Part shown: piece after piece, positions 23,997-33,633 of the stretch | Numbering within the stretch: the stretch's first letter is position 1 | Layout of the letters: the number at the start of each line of letters is the position of its first letter | Source of the DNA: DASYQD01 sp963846495 | GTDB lineage: Bacteria; Acidobacteriota; Thermoanaerobaculia; Multivoradales; JAIOJS01 | Length of the DNA: 64,000 nucleotides | Direction: 5' to 3' | NCBI GenBank assembly: GCA_963846495.1 | Contig: CAWJWP010000013.1 | Location: forward strand, 62,001 to 126,000 | Notes under the pieces: generated by a model | Told to the model about the DNA's origin: nothing | What the model saw: only the letters and a program-made list of their open reading frames with translations | Databases searched by the model: none | Made by a program: the position numbers and the translations under genes

Positions 23997-24518
23997 ATGG
24001 CCAGCATCCATCTGGATGTACCGGACAGCATCCTGCTGGCAGCTGGCCAGTCGCCTGACGAGTTCGCCCGCGAAGCCAAGTTCCTCTTGGCGCTCAAGCT
24101 GTTTGAGATCGGTCGCCTCTCGTCGGGACGTGCAGCCGAGATGTCCGAAATGCCGCGAGTGGAGTTCTGCTACGCGCCGGCCGATTGTACCGTTGTTAGT
24201 GGCAAATCCCCACCGGCCCAGATGGGAGCGGAAGGAACTCTGTCATTCGCCCCTCTCGGCGGTCCACTGGTGATCAGCGTCGACACCAAGGGCCAGATCC
24301 GCGTTTCCCTCGAGGCCCAGATCCTGACTCCGATTGGCACCTTCGAAGGAAGCGTTTCGACTGACAGCTCGACATATCTCGAGGTGACCTGCGGTGCGCA
24401 GACCCGGTACTACGCACTGCAGTCCAAGCCCTTCTCGGTTCGATTCCTGGACGTGGAGGGCGATGTCGACCTGAGCCACGACGGCTGGGCGCGCCATCAG
24501 GGTGACTCTCCCCTGTAG
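23997..24518 (+). pseudogene. UPF0175 antitoxin N-terminus fused to unrelated sequence
   Basis: The first ~55 residues are a UPF0175 domain (IHLDVPDSILLAAG, LLALKLFEIGRLSSGRAAEM, PRVEF), the small antitoxin-like protein usually paired with a DUF3368/PIN-type toxin. After PRVEF the family similarity stops and 118 residues of unrelated, beta-rich sequence follow (VISVDTKGQIRVSLEAQ, TYLEVTCGAQTRYYAL), which I cannot assign. Base composition also drops in GC here. The start ATG lacks a strong Shine-Dalgarno. I read this as a chimera formed when foreign DNA interrupted the antitoxin gene; the lost toxin end reappears at 24,950-25,152. A fused protein may still be made. Confidence 0.65.
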
Positions 24519-24544
24519 AACAGAGGTGCAACTGGTTTCGAGAA

Positions 24545-24829
24545 GCCTCAGCCGGACGGGCCACCTTCGCCTGCGGGGCCATGCTGGCTCGGTTCACTCC
24601 AACTGGCGATGGAAAGATCCTCGAACGGCAGCTCGACCTGCTGTGGACCGAAGCCGACGACAGGCAGGACATCAACTGGTTTGACGCGAAGCTTTACTGC
24701 CAGGGACTTCGCATGGGTAGCTATAGAGATTGGCGTCTCCCGGCGCGATCCGGCTCGCTACGATTCAGACCCGCGACCGAGATGGGAACTATTCGATCGA
24801 CAAGCCCTTCGTGATCTCGACAAACATGC
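24545..24829 (+). pseudogene. DUF1566 fragment
   Basis: A fragment of a DUF1566 (Lcl C-terminal) domain in two frames. FTPTGDGKILERQLDLLWTE, DDRQDINWFDAKLYCQGL and GSYRDWRLP lie in one frame, then DGNYSIDKPFVIS and MHIWSADL in another after a shift near 24,770. The characteristic W...DINW..A..YC..L....YRDWRLP pattern makes the family clear, but no complete gene is present. It sits between the two ends of a toxin-antitoxin locus and looks like debris of a secreted-protein gene brought in by rearrangement. It is unlikely to be functional. Confidence 0.6.
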
Positions 24830-25152
24830 ACATCTGGAGTGCCGATCTCGCTGGTGAAGCAGCGTTGACACCAGAACAGCGCGCCGAACAGGATCGGCAA
24901 CGCGAGCTGCTTCGGAAGATCGGGTTCCCGACGGGCAGGGAAAGGCTCGCCCTAGCGATCTTTGCGACCGGCGCCTACAAGCTACCGGTCATCGGCACCG
25001 CCAGCATCCTCGTCACGGCCAAGCGCGCTGGCCTTATCGGCGCCGTGCGTCCGCTGCTCGAGGCGATGGTCACTCGCGGTTACCACCTCTCGCAGCGCCT
25101 CATCGAGGAGGCGACAGCGATTGCGGGTGAAGCGTCCGGGTCAACCGACTAG
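24830..25152 (+). pseudogene. DUF3368 toxin C-terminal remnant
   Basis: The C-terminal ~65 residues of this frame (LPVIGTASILVTAKRAGLIG, VRPLLEAMVTRGYHLSQRLI) match the end of DUF3368 proteins, the PIN-like nuclease partners of UPF0175 antitoxins. The N-terminal PIN portion with its acidic residues is missing. The frame instead runs in from the DUF1566 fragment through a charged segment (TPEQRAEQDRQRELLRK). Together with the UPF0175 start at 23,997 it brackets ~800 bp of foreign sequence. Without the acidic catalytic residues it cannot be an active nuclease. Confidence 0.68.
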
Positions 25153-25214
25153 GGGACGCATCGACGGCGGGGCGCAGCATCGAACGCAGCGAGCGATACC
25201 GTCGAAGCGCCGAG

Positions 25215-26562
25215 CTACTGCCCGGCCTGCGCCCGCGCCGTAGCTGCCGCTTCCGGCGTCGCGCGCCCGCGCCAGCGCAGCAGCTCCTTCAGCGGCACCG
25301 TCGCGTTGGCCACCAGCGGGCGGGCCCAGAAGCCGACGCTCAAGATGTAGCCGAGGGTGGCGTAGAGGACGATCATGCTCCAGCGCAGGCCGCCGAGGCG
25401 GTCGCCGAGCCAGCCGACGGCGAGGGGGACGAAGGCGCCGCCGATGATGCCGGTGCAGAGGATGCCGGAGAAGGAGCCGTGGTGTTGCGGCACCGAGTTG
25501 AGGGCCAGCGAGAAGATCACCGACCACATCACCGACAGGCAGAAGCCGAGCAGCATGAAGGAGTAGTAGGAGGCCTGCGCGGGGCCGAAGAGCGCGACGC
25601 TGAGCGTCGCGATCGCCGCCGCCGCGAAGCCGATGAGGACGCGGCGCGAGTCGTAGAGCTTGAGCAGCAGCAGGCCGAGCAGGCAGCCCGCCGTCATCAG
25701 CCCCCAGAACATCGCCACGGCGCGCGCGCCTTGCACCTGCGGGTCGTAGCCGTGGTAGGTCTCGAGGAACTTCGAGATCCAGTTGGCGATCCCCTGCTCG
25801 GAGCCGACGTAGCAGAAGATGGCGACGAAGAAGAGCCAGACGGAGCGGTTGCGCAGCAGGTCGCGATGGGTGGCCCAGGCGCCCGGGCGCTCGTCGGCTT
25901 GCAGCTCGAATTTCGGCAGCTTGATGAGCGCGAGCGCGACGACTGTCAGCAGCGTCACCGCCGCGAACACCCAGTAGAGCGACACCCACGGCAGCTCCGC
26001 GCGGCACCCTCCGCGCGAGAAACGCGAGCAGCGGATTGGACGTCCCGCTGCCGCCGGCCGCCACCGCGTCGCCATCAGCCTTCAGGCGCGTGACCAGGTA
26101 GGAGTAGACGAGCGGGCTCAGGAACGACGCCGCTCCGAACACCAGCTGCGCCATCACCGAGAAGAAGGCGAAGTGCTCCTCGCCGCCGGCGACGCGCAGC
26201 AGCGGGTTGATCGCCACCTGCAGCATCGTCATGCCGATCCCGATCATGAACAGCGAGCCGAGCGCCACCGCGAACGTCGGCGTGGTGGCGAAGAGCAGCG
26301 AGCCGGCGAACGCCAGCGCGAAAGCGGCCACCATCACCACCTTCTCGCGGTAGCGCTCGAGCAGCGTGCCGGCGGGGATCGACATCACGCCGTAGGCGAC
26401 GAAGAACGAGAAGGGCAGGAAGCCGGCGAGCGCGAGGCTCAAGTCGAAGCCCTTGATGATGTCGGGCACCAGCGGCCCGAGGATGTTGGTGAGGAAGGAG
26501 ATGACGAAGAAAATGAGAAAGACGAGCAGCACGATCAGCGGGTAACGCTTCGTCGTCGTCAT
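25215..26562 (-). CDS. MFS sugar permease (fucose/glucose FHS type), one frameshift
   Basis: 12-helix major facilitator permease. The N-terminal half (PLIVLLVFLIFFVISFLTNI, GFLPFSFFVAYGVMSIPAG, then LLERYREKVV) resembles the fucose-galactose-glucose:H+ symporter family. The C-terminal half (FCYVGSEQGIANWISKFL, GSFSGILCTGIIGGAFVPL) continues in another frame. The break is near 26,010-26,030 in a GC-rich run and is probably a consensus error since both halves are intact. ATG 26562 follows the stop of the GH2 gene by one base, so it belongs to the operon LacI-GH2-MFS. It should import the monosaccharide released by the GH2 enzyme, plausibly glucosamine or a related hexose. Confidence 0.85.
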
Positions 26563-26563
26563 C

Positions 26564-29410
26564 TCAACGGTCTCCCATGCGCTCGACGGTGACCGCCGCG
26601 CCGCGATCATCCCCACCGCTGCCCGCGCCCGCCGCGCCGCTCGCCGCGGCCGCCACCGCCTCCTCCCCCGCCTTCGGCGCCGCGACGTTGAAGCCCTGGT
26701 AGTGGAAGACCGGCGCTTCGCTGGCGAGCGCGTGCGCCGGGAAGCTGCCGCGCACCTCGCGGGTCTCGCCGGGGAGCAGCGAGACGTAGTTGTCGTCCCA
26801 GAAGATGGGCGCCGCGAGCTGCTTGCTGGCGCCGCCGAGCACCGACAGCTCGACGAAGAAGGCGATGCGGTCGCTCGGGTTCTTCAGCGTCGCGTGCACC
26901 GCCACCTGTCCGTTCTCGGCCGGCTCGAAGCGGTGCGTCACCTCCACGGGCACCGGCGGCAGGGATGCCAATGACTTCATGTCGGCGTAGCGCTCGGTCG
27001 GCGTGTAGTACCACTCGCTCTTCTTCCAGGCGAGCACGTCGTCGCTCGCCGGCAGCCAGTAGAAGTTGCGCGCCAGCACGGCGCCGCCCTCGCCTTCGAT
27101 GCGCGTGTCGAGGAAATAGACCGACGACGCCGCAGCCGTCCCGCCCTTCGCCGCTCCTCCAGCCGCGCCCGCCTTCTTCGCCAGCTCCGCGAACGGCCCG
27201 ACGGCGAGCACCTCCGCCCGCTCGCCCGCTCCCAACGCCAGCGGCTTCGTCTCGTCGAGCAACAGCCGCGAGCCCACGTCGTAGACGCGCACCCGTGCTT
27301 TCGCTCCGCGCAGCGCCGCCGCGGTGTCGTTGACCGCCACCACCTTGCGCTCGCCGTAGTCCCAGGCGACGTGCAGCGGCTGGTTGGCGGCGCGCGCCGC
27401 GAAGTAGGCGCCATTGGGCACCAGGTACCAGTCGTAGAGCTGCCAGAACATGTCGGGCCAGGCGGAGTTGAGCATCCACTGCACGACGCCTTTGGCCACC
27501 GGGCGGCGCAGCGAGAAGGCCTCGAACATCGCCCGCATCGCTTCGTAGTTCGCCGCCTGCGCCCGGCGCGCGTAGTCGTCGAGGTCCTTCGGCTTGCCGT
27601 AGCGCGCCTCGAGCGCCGCGTTGTAAATCTTCAGATTCGAGAACTCGCCGCGGCCGCTGTGGAAATTCCACATCTCGTCGGCCGGCCACCAGTGCTGCTT
27701 CGGCATCATGCGGCGGATGCTCGGCGCCGGCGGCGGCTGCGGGCCCGGGCCGGTCTCGGTGTTGAAGCCGTAGGCGCCGCCGCGCTCCTTGTCGATATAC
27801 CAATAGTTCGGCGGCACCCACTCGTAGGGGCCGTTCATCTTCACCGCCGTCGGCCCCGAGACGTCGCTGGTGCGCACCGAGCAGGCGGCGAGCGGCGGCC
27901 GCGTGGGGTCGATCTGGCCGAGCATCGTGCGGTAGCGGCGCTCGAGCTCGGGCTTGGGCAGCATGTCGCTGGCGAGGTTCCACACCACGACGCTCGGGTG
28001 GTTGCGGAAACGCACCACCTGGTCGCGCCACGACTCGAGGATGAGCGCCATCTCCTCCTCGGTGTCGATGCCGCCGAAGGTCTCGTCGACCGGTCCGCCG
28101 AGGTAGTTCGCCCACTCCCAGTGGCAGCTCCACCCCACCCAGACCAGGATCCCGTAGCGGTCGGCGAGGTCGTAGAGCTCGTGCGTCGTGCCCCAGAAGC
28201 CTTCGAGGCGGATGGTGTTGAGGTTCAGGTGCTTGACGTAGCGGATCTGGTCCTCGAGCCGCTGCGAGTCGTCGGCGAGCAGCAGGTCGTCCACCCAGCC
28301 GCCGCCGCGCACCAGGTACTTCTTGCCGTTGACGATGTAGCCGCGGCCGTGCTCGTCGACGTAATCGGCGACCTGGCGGATGCCGAAGGTGACGTCGCGG
28401 CGGTCGGAGACGTCGCCGTCGACGGCGGCCTCGAGCACGAGCTCGTAAAGGTGCGGCTCGCCGAGGTTGTTCGGCCACCACACGCGCGGCGAGCGGACGA
28501 GGAGCTGCGGCACCTCGGCGGGCGTGAGCAGGAGCTCGCGGTCTTCGCCGGCGGCGAGCGTCAGCGGGTGATCAAAGGTCACGTCGCCAAAGCGACCGCG
28601 CAGCGTCGCCTGGCGCGGCGCGTCGCCGAGGTTGCGCACACGGGCGCCGATCGCGAGCTTGGCGCTCGAGAGGCTCGGCAGCTCGAGGTCGGTGCGCACG
28701 AAGACGTCGTCGACCGAGACCCCGTCGGTTCGGCGCAGCTCGACCTCGCGCCAGATCCCCATGCTGGCGTCGGGCGGGCGCGGGTTCCAGTCGACGAAGC
28801 CGATGGTGAACTCGCCCGGCTTGGGCGGGATGACCTGCACCGCGAGCGCGTTCTTGCCGGCGCGCAGCCGCGGGCCGACGGCGAGCTCGAAGGTGCGGAA
28901 GGAGCCGTTGACGCGGTCAGGGCCGGCGACCTTCTCGCCGTTGAGCCACACCTCGGCGCTGTAGTTGATGCCGTGGAAGACGAGCCGCGCCTCGGCCGGC
29001 AGCGGCTCGGCAAGCTCGAGCTCGGTGCGATACCACCACGGCACGGCGAAGCGCTGCTTGTCGATCGCCTCGAGGTTCTTGCCGAAGTAGGGGTCCTTCA
29101 CCTCGCCGTTCTTCACCAGCGCCGCGAGCACCGTCGACGGCACCGCGGTCGGCGTCCAGCCGGCAGCGTCGAAGCCCGGCCGCGACAGCTCGGCTCCGCC
29201 CGCCGCGAGGCCGTCGGAGCTGCGCAGCTGCCAGCCGTCGGCGAGCGTCACCGTCGAAGTATCCGGCAGCGGTCCCACGGCGCCGAGTCCCGGCGCCGCG
29301 ACCACCAGCGAGAGCACGAGGCAGAGGAAGAGGAAGCCGAGCGCGAACCAGTAGCCCCGCGGCGCATCGGAGCGCTCGCCGGGGCGGGACCCCGCCTCAC
29401 TACCTGCCAT
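26564..29410 (-). CDS. GH2 family exo-beta-D-glucosaminidase-like enzyme
   Basis: 948-residue glycoside hydrolase 2 with an N-terminal membrane anchor or signal segment (YWFALGFLFLCLVLSLVVA) and the sugar-binding, Ig-like and TIM-barrel layout of the family. It resembles CsxA-type exo-beta-glucosaminidases rather than beta-galactosidases. The start region VPSTVLAALV...DPYFGKNL...FAVPWWYRTEL is characteristic. The usual Asn-Glu acid/base site is replaced by NLASDMLP (Asp near residue 481), as in CsxA, and the nucleophile Glu sits in FNTETGPGPQ (near 552). It should trim non-reducing-end glucosamine, or possibly mannose, from oligomers outside the cytoplasm. The start overlaps the lacI stop by 11 bp. 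A beta-mannosidase is the main alternative. Confidence 0.85.
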   Translation of the reverse strand: MAGSEAGSRPGERSDAPRGYWFALGFLFLCLVLSLVVAAPGLGAVGPLPDTSTVTLADGWQLRSSDGLAAGGAELSRPGFDAAGWTPTAVPSTVLAALVKNGEVKDPYFGKNLEAIDKQRFAVPWWYRTELELAEPLPAEARLVFHGINYSAEVWLNGEKVAGPDRVNGSFRTFELAVGPRLRAGKNALAVQVIPPKPGEFTIGFVDWNPRPPDASMGIWREVELRRTDGVSVDDVFVRTDLELPSLSSAKLAIGARVRNLGDAPRQATLRGRFGDVTFDHPLTLAAGEDRELLLTPAEVPQLLVRSPRVWWPNNLGEPHLYELVLEAAVDGDVSDRRDVTFGIRQVADYVDEHGRGYIVNGKKYLVRGGGWVDDLLLADDSQRLEDQIRYVKHLNLNTIRLEGFWGTTHELYDLADRYGILVWVGWSCHWEWANYLGGPVDETFGGIDTEEEMALILESWRDQVVRFRNHPSVVVWNLASDMLPKPELERRYRTMLGQIDPTRPPLAACSVRTSDVSGPTAVKMNGPYEWVPPNYWYIDKERGGAYGFNTETGPGPQPPPAPSIRRMMPKQHWWPADEMWNFHSGRGEFSNLKIYNAALEARYGKPKDLDDYARRAQAANYEAMRAMFEAFSLRRPVAKGVVQWMLNSAWPDMFWQLYDWYLVPNGAYFAARAANQPLHVAWDYGERKVVAVNDTAAALRGAKARVRVYDVGSRLLLDETKPLALGAGERAEVLAVGPFAELAKKAGAAGGAAKGGTAAASSVYFLDTRIEGEGGAVLARNFYWLPASDDVLAWKKSEWYYTPTERYADMKSLASLPPVPVEVTHRFEPAENGQVAVHATLKNPSDRIAFFVELSVLGGASKQLAAPIFWDDNYVSLLPGETREVRGSFPAHALASEAPVFHYQGFNVAAPKAGEEAVAAAASGAAGAGSGGDDRGAAVTVERMGDR

Positions 29411-30528
29411 TACTCTTACTCCTCCGTCGTTGAGCCGGTTGTGCCGGCGCCGGTCCGGTCGAGCCGCGCACGATCAGCTCGGGCTCGACGGTGACGAAGC
29501 CGCCCTCCGCCGGCCCCGGGCTCGCCAGGCGCGCGAGCAGGATCTCGGCGGCCATCTCGCCCATCCGCCGCAGCGGCTGCCGCACGGTGGTGAGCGTGGG
29601 GTTGTGGTAGGCGGCGCTCTGGATGTCGTCGAAGCCCACCACCGAGACGTCCTCGGGAACGCGCAGGCCGGCGTCGAGGAAGGCGCGGATGGCGCCGATG
29701 GCGGCGACGTCGTCCCAGGCGAAGAGGGCGGTGAACTCCATGTCGCGGTCGAGCAGCGTGCGCGCGAAGGTGTACCCCTCCTCGTAGCCGTCGGCGGGGG
29801 CGAAGGTGGCGAGCGCCGGCTCGCCGGAGAGCTGCACGATGAGCCGCGGATCGAGCGTCAGCTCGAGCTGCTGCGCGACGGCGGCGATGGAGCGCCAGCG
29901 GTCCTGCGTGTCGGCGCTGCTCGGCTGTCCCTTGAAGAACGCCACCTTCTCGTGGCCGAGGTCGCGCAGGTGACCGAGGATCCCCGACGCCGCGCGGTCG
30001 TGGTCGATGACGAGGTTGGTGACGCCCTCGATGGGGATGTGGCCCGACACCACCACCGCCGGCAGCGACGGGTGCTCGTGCAGCTCGCCGGCGACCAGGA
30101 TGAGCCCCTCGACGGCGCGGTCGCGCATCAGCTCGAGGTACTCGTGGAGCAAGCTGGCGTTGGAGCGGCGGTGGCTCGCCACCAGGTAGTGGTAGCCGGT
30201 CTGGAGCAGGTGCTCCTCGATGCCGCTCATCACCTCGGCGGCGTAGGGCTCGCTGATTTCCGGTACCAGCACGCCTATCGAGAAGCTGCGCCGGCTGCGC
30301 AGCGACCGCGCCATGTAGTTCGGGCGGTAGTTGAGCTCGCGGACGGCGGCGAAGACCCGCTCCTGCGTCTCCGGCGGGATCGAGGCCGCGGCCGGGCGAG
30401 CGGTTGAGGACGAGCGAGACGGTGGCGGGAGAGAGGCCGAGGTGATCGGCGACGTCGCGCAGCCGCACCGTTTTGGTCCCGAGCCCTGCCTTGTCGGCCC
30501 TGCGCCTAGCCGTCTGGCGTCCGGTCAT
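29400..30528 (-). CDS. LacI-family transcriptional regulator, one frameshift
   Basis: LacI/PurR regulator. The N-terminal helix-turn-helix is VRLRDVADHLGLSPATVSLV followed by LNRS; the hinge and ligand domain continue in a second frame (SIPPETQERVFAAVRELNYR, PNYMARSLRSRRSFSIGVL, then GFDDIQSAAYHNPTLTTVRQ). The break is near 30,395 in a gccgcggccggg run, likely a consensus error. The start is ATG 30528. It is autoregulated in all likelihood: a perfect TAAATCGATTTA palindrome of LacI type lies 47 bp upstream. A second close match stands before the TonB receptor 10.6 kb away. It overlaps the GH2 gene by 11 bp. The inducer is probably a sugar from the locus's substrate. Confidence 0.88.
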
Positions 30529-30574
30529 GGCACCCTCTCCGCTTGACACTCGAGACGGCCGCATGGTATCACCT

Positions 30575-30586
30575 TAAATCGATTTA
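30575..30586. promoter_or_regulatory. LacI-type operator 1
   Basis: Perfect 12-bp palindrome TAAATCGATTTA with the central CG typical of LacI-family operators, between the divergent lacI and ROK kinase genes. A related half-site (gacgattta, 591-599 of 30 kb) lies just downstream. The surrounding 121-bp spacer (30,529-30,649) is AT-rich relative to the genome and must contain both divergent promoters. Confidence 0.75.
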
Positions 30587-30649
30587 GCAAGACGATTTAC
30601 TCCAGCGAGGGGAGATGGTTACTCTGTCAGGGGGAGACAGATCACTGCA

Positions 30650-31591
30650 GTGAGCGGAGCCTCCGAGCCCACGGCCGCGCCCGCGACGGCCACCGCCGCG
30701 TCAGCACCTCCCGCGATCCTCGGCGTCGACCTCGGTGCGAGCGGCGTCCGAGTCGGCAAGGTGCGCGCCGGCGCGCTGGGGCGCGTCTCGGCAGGGCCGA
30801 TCTCCAGCCGCGAGCGGGCCGAGGTGGTGGCGGGCGAGATCTACCGCACCATCGACGGCGTGTTCGACGACGAGGTGGCGGGTATCGGCTGCGGCGTCCC
30901 CAGCGTCGTCGACGTCGAGCGCGGCATCGTCTACAACGTCGAGAACATCCCCGCCTGGCGCGAGGTGGCGCTCAAGGACGAGCTGGAGAGCCGCTACGGC
31001 GTCCCCGTCTACGTCAACAACGACGCCAACGCCTTCGCCGTCGGCGAGCTCTACTTCGGCCACGGCCGCGGCCTGCGCAACCTCGTCGGCGTGACGCTGG
31101 GCACCGGCCTCGGCGCCGGCATCGTCATCGACGGCCGCCTCTACAACGGCGCCAACTGCGGCGCCGGCGAGATCGGCGCCATCCCCTACCGCGACCACAC
31201 GATCGAGCACTACTGCGCGAGCGCGTTCTTCCACGAGCAGGCGGGAGCCGACGGCGAGGCAGTGTTCCGCCGCGCCCTCGCCGGCGACGAGCGGGCGCAG
31301 CAGCTCTTCCGCCGCTTCGGCGATTCGCTCGGCTACGCGCTGCTCGTCGTCCTCTACGCCTACGACCCCGAGATGGTCGTGCTCGGCGGCTCGATCAGCC
31401 AGGCGTGGCCCTTCTTCGAGCCGGCGATGCGGGAGCGGCTGCGCAGCTACTCGTATCCGCACTCGCTGGCGCGGCTCCGCCTCGTGCGCAGCGAGGTCGA
31501 GCACGTGGCGGTGCTCGGCGCCGCGGCGCTCTATCTCGACGCCGCGAGCAACGGCAACGGCAACGGCGCCGGCGCTACGAACGGCCGCTAG
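30650..31591 (+). CDS. ROK-family sugar kinase
   Basis: 313-residue ROK kinase that phosphorylates a hexose or amino sugar in the cytoplasm. It has the N-terminal phosphate loop ILGVDLGASGVRVGKV, the catalytic segment VYVNNDANAFAVGEL (Asp of NNDANA as base), a GVTLGTGLGAGIVIDG loop and the EIGAIPYRDH region. The cysteine-rich ROK zinc motif is not evident: the corresponding stretch reads TIEHYCASAFF, with only the His and one Cys, as in some divergent ROKs. The C-terminal tail is low-complexity (NGNGNGAGATNGR). GTG 30650 is the start. It diverges from lacI across the operator, so it belongs to the regulon, and its 3' end overlaps the convergent permease gene by 17 bp. Confidence 0.88.
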   Translation: MSGASEPTAAPATATAASAPPAILGVDLGASGVRVGKVRAGALGRVSAGPISSRERAEVVAGEIYRTIDGVFDDEVAGIGCGVPSVVDVERGIVYNVENIPAWREVALKDELESRYGVPVYVNNDANAFAVGELYFGHGRGLRNLVGVTLGTGLGAGIVIDGRLYNGANCGAGEIGAIPYRDHTIEHYCASAFFHEQAGADGEAVFRRALAGDERAQQLFRRFGDSLGYALLVVLYAYDPEMVVLGGSISQAWPFFEPAMRERLRSYSYPHSLARLRLVRSEVEHVAVLGAAALYLDAASNGNGNGAGATNGR

Positions 31592-32813
31592 CCTGGCGGC
31601 CGCGCCGCGACACGGCGTCGACGGTGACCGCCACCAGCAGCACGGCGGCGGTGATCATGTACTGCGCGTGCGACTGCAGGTTGAGCAGCAGGATGCCGGA
31701 CTGGATGGCGCCGATGACCAGCATGCCGAGGAGAGCCGACCAGGCGCTGCCGCGGCCGCCGAAGAGGCTGGTGCCGCCGATGACGGCGGCGGCGATGGCG
31801 TTGAGCAGCACGTCGCCGCTCCCCGATGCCTGGTTGACGGCGAAGAGCCGCGAGGCTTGCATGATGCCGCCGATCGCGGCCAGCGCCGCCGCCGCGGCGA
31901 AGACGGCGATGCGCACCGCGCGCACGTCGATGCCGGCGCGGCGCGCCGCCTCGGCGTTGCCGCCCACCGCGTAGACCATCCGCCCGAAGCGCGTCTTGCG
32001 CAGCAGCAGGTCGACGGCGGCCACCAGGCCGACGAAGATGACGAGCTCCAGCGGCACGCCGCGCGTCAGGTTGAGGACGTAGGCGGCGGCGAGGGCGAGC
32101 AGGCCGAGGCCGCCGGCGCGTAGCGCGATCGCCGCCGCGGTGGGCCGCGGCAGGCCGACTGCCGCGCGGCGCCGCGCGGCGCGCACCAGCGCGACGGCGT
32201 AGAGCGCGACCGGCACCAGCGCCACCGTGTAGCCGAGCGCGACGTCGGCGAGGAAGGCGTTGGCGAGCGTCGCCACCGCGCCGTCGTAGGGGATGTTGAG
32301 CGTGCCGGTCTCGCCGAGCACCCAGAGCAGCGCTCCCTGCCAGCCGATGAGGCCGGCGAGGGTGACGACGAACGACGGCACGCCGATGCGCGCGAAGACG
32401 AAGCCCTGCGCGGCGCCGATCGCGGCACCGAGCGCTATCGCCGCCGCCATCGCCAGCACGGGGTGCCCCCCGTGCTTGACGCTCATCACCGCCATGACCG
32501 CAGCGCAGAAGCCGCTCACCGAGCCGGCCGAGAGGTCGACCTCGCCGAGCAGCAGCACGAGCACGATACCGAGGGCGATGAGGCCGGTAGGGACGATCTG
32601 CAGCGTGAGGTTGGAGAGGTTGCGCGGCGAGAGGAACGTCGGCGCCAGCGACTGGAAGACGGCCGCCATCACCAGCAGGCCGACGACCACCGGTAGCACG
32701 CCGAGGTCGCCGCCGCGCACCTTGCGCCAGACGTGGCGTAGGTAACCCAGCGAGCCCGAGGGAAGCGCGGTTGCAGCGCGCGCCGCGGGCGCCGGCGCGC
32801 CGCCGCCGTTCAC
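31575..32813 (-). CDS. ABC sugar transporter permease (XylH/RbsC type)
   Basis: 412-residue inner-membrane permease of the carbohydrate-uptake-2 family with about ten transmembrane helices. Family motifs are TGLIALGIVLVLLLGEVDLS, GSVSGFCAAVMAV, the EAA-like segment GGNAEAARRAGIDVRAVRI and AVIGGTSLFGGRGSAW. The real start is GTG 32813, overlapping the ATPase stop as GTGA; the much longer frame upstream is a shadow of the ATPase gene. It works with the ATPase and binding protein encoded immediately before it. The gene is last in its run and converges on the ROK kinase. Substrate is probably xylose or another simple sugar by family, unproven. Confidence 0.92.
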   Translation of the reverse strand: MNGGGAPAPAARAATALPSGSLGYLRHVWRKVRGGDLGVLPVVVGLLVMAAVFQSLAPTFLSPRNLSNLTLQIVPTGLIALGIVLVLLLGEVDLSAGSVSGFCAAVMAVMSVKHGGHPVLAMAAAIALGAAIGAAQGFVFARIGVPSFVVTLAGLIGWQGALLWVLGETGTLNIPYDGAVATLANAFLADVALGYTVALVPVALYAVALVRAARRRAAVGLPRPTAAAIALRAGGLGLLALAAAYVLNLTRGVPLELVIFVGLVAAVDLLLRKTRFGRMVYAVGGNAEAARRAGIDVRAVRIAVFAAAAALAAIGGIMQASRLFAVNQASGSGDVLLNAIAAAVIGGTSLFGGRGSAWSALLGMLVIGAIQSGILLLNLQSHAQYMITAAVLLVAVTVDAVSRRGRQASGRS

Positions 32814-33631
32814 GCGCGCAGCTCCTCCGCTGGGGGCGTGTCGATGGCGCCCCGCTCCGCATGCTGCGCGCCCAGGCGGCTCCGCCGGCGCGCCGCCGCG
32901 CCGTCCGCGGCGCCGGTGATGGCAGCGACCAGCTCCTCGTGGCTCACCTCGGCGGCGCGGAAGTCGCCGGCGTTCCTGCCCAGCCGCAGCACGACGATAC
33001 GGTCGGCGACGGAGAGCACGTCCTCGAGGTTGTGGCTGATGAGCACGACGCCGAGGCCGCGCTCGCGCAGCCGCTCGACGAGCTCGAGCACCTGCGCCGT
33101 CTGCTCGACGCCGAGCGCCGCCGTCGGCTCGTCGAGCAGCACGACGCGCGGCTCGCCGAGCAGCGAGCGGGCGATCGCCACCGCCTGGCGCTGGCCGCCG
33201 GAGAGCGACGCCACCGACGCGCGCACGCTCGGTAGCCGCGCCGACAGCGTCTGCAGCAGGTCGCGGGCGCGGCGCTCCATCTCGACCTCGTCCAGGATGC
33301 CGTACGACGTGCACTCGCGGCCGAGGAACAGATTCGCGGCGATGTCGAGGTTGTCGCAGAGCGCGAGGTCCTGGTAGACCGTCGCCACGCCGAGCGCCTG
33401 CGCGTCGCCGGGCTTGCTCAGCGTCACCGGCTGGCCGTCCCACTCGACGGTGCCTTCGTCGGCGACGTAGACGCCGGCGATCACCTTGATCAGGGTCGAC
33501 TTGCCGGCGCCGTTGTCGCCGACGAGGGCGACGACCTCGCCGCCGTGGACGTCGAAGTCGACGCCCGAGAGTGCCTGCACGGAGCCGAACCGCTTCACCA
33601 CCCCGCGCAGGGAGAGGATGGGCGGCGCCAC
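32810..33631 (-). CDS. ABC sugar transporter ATPase, single nucleotide-binding domain
   Basis: 273-residue ATPase: Walker A GDNGAGKST, Q-loop VYQDLALCDNL, signature SLSGGQRQAVAIARSL, Walker B VVLLDEPTAALG and switch SHNLEDV. Most carbohydrate-uptake-2 ATPases (RbsA, XylG) have two fused domains; this one has a single domain, so it should act as a homodimer as in FrcA-like systems. GTG 33631 is the start, just 2 bp after the binding-protein stop, and its own stop overlaps the permease GTG. Powers import of the sugar captured by the binding protein. Confidence 0.92.
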   Translation of the reverse strand: MAPPILSLRGVVKRFGSVQALSGVDFDVHGGEVVALVGDNGAGKSTLIKVIAGVYVADEGTVEWDGQPVTLSKPGDAQALGVATVYQDLALCDNLDIAANLFLGRECTSYGILDEVEMERRARDLLQTLSARLPSVRASVASLSGGQRQAVAIARSLLGEPRVVLLDEPTAALGVEQTAQVLELVERLRERGLGVVLISHNLEDVLSVADRIVVLRLGRNAGDFRAAEVSHEELVAAITGAADGAAARRRSRLGAQHAERGAIDTPPAEELRA

Positions 33632-33633
33632 GG

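Noticed and set aside
23997..25152. Insertion sequence or phage remnant
   Set aside because: No transposase, integrase, terminal inverted repeats or target duplications were found around the lower-GC scar.
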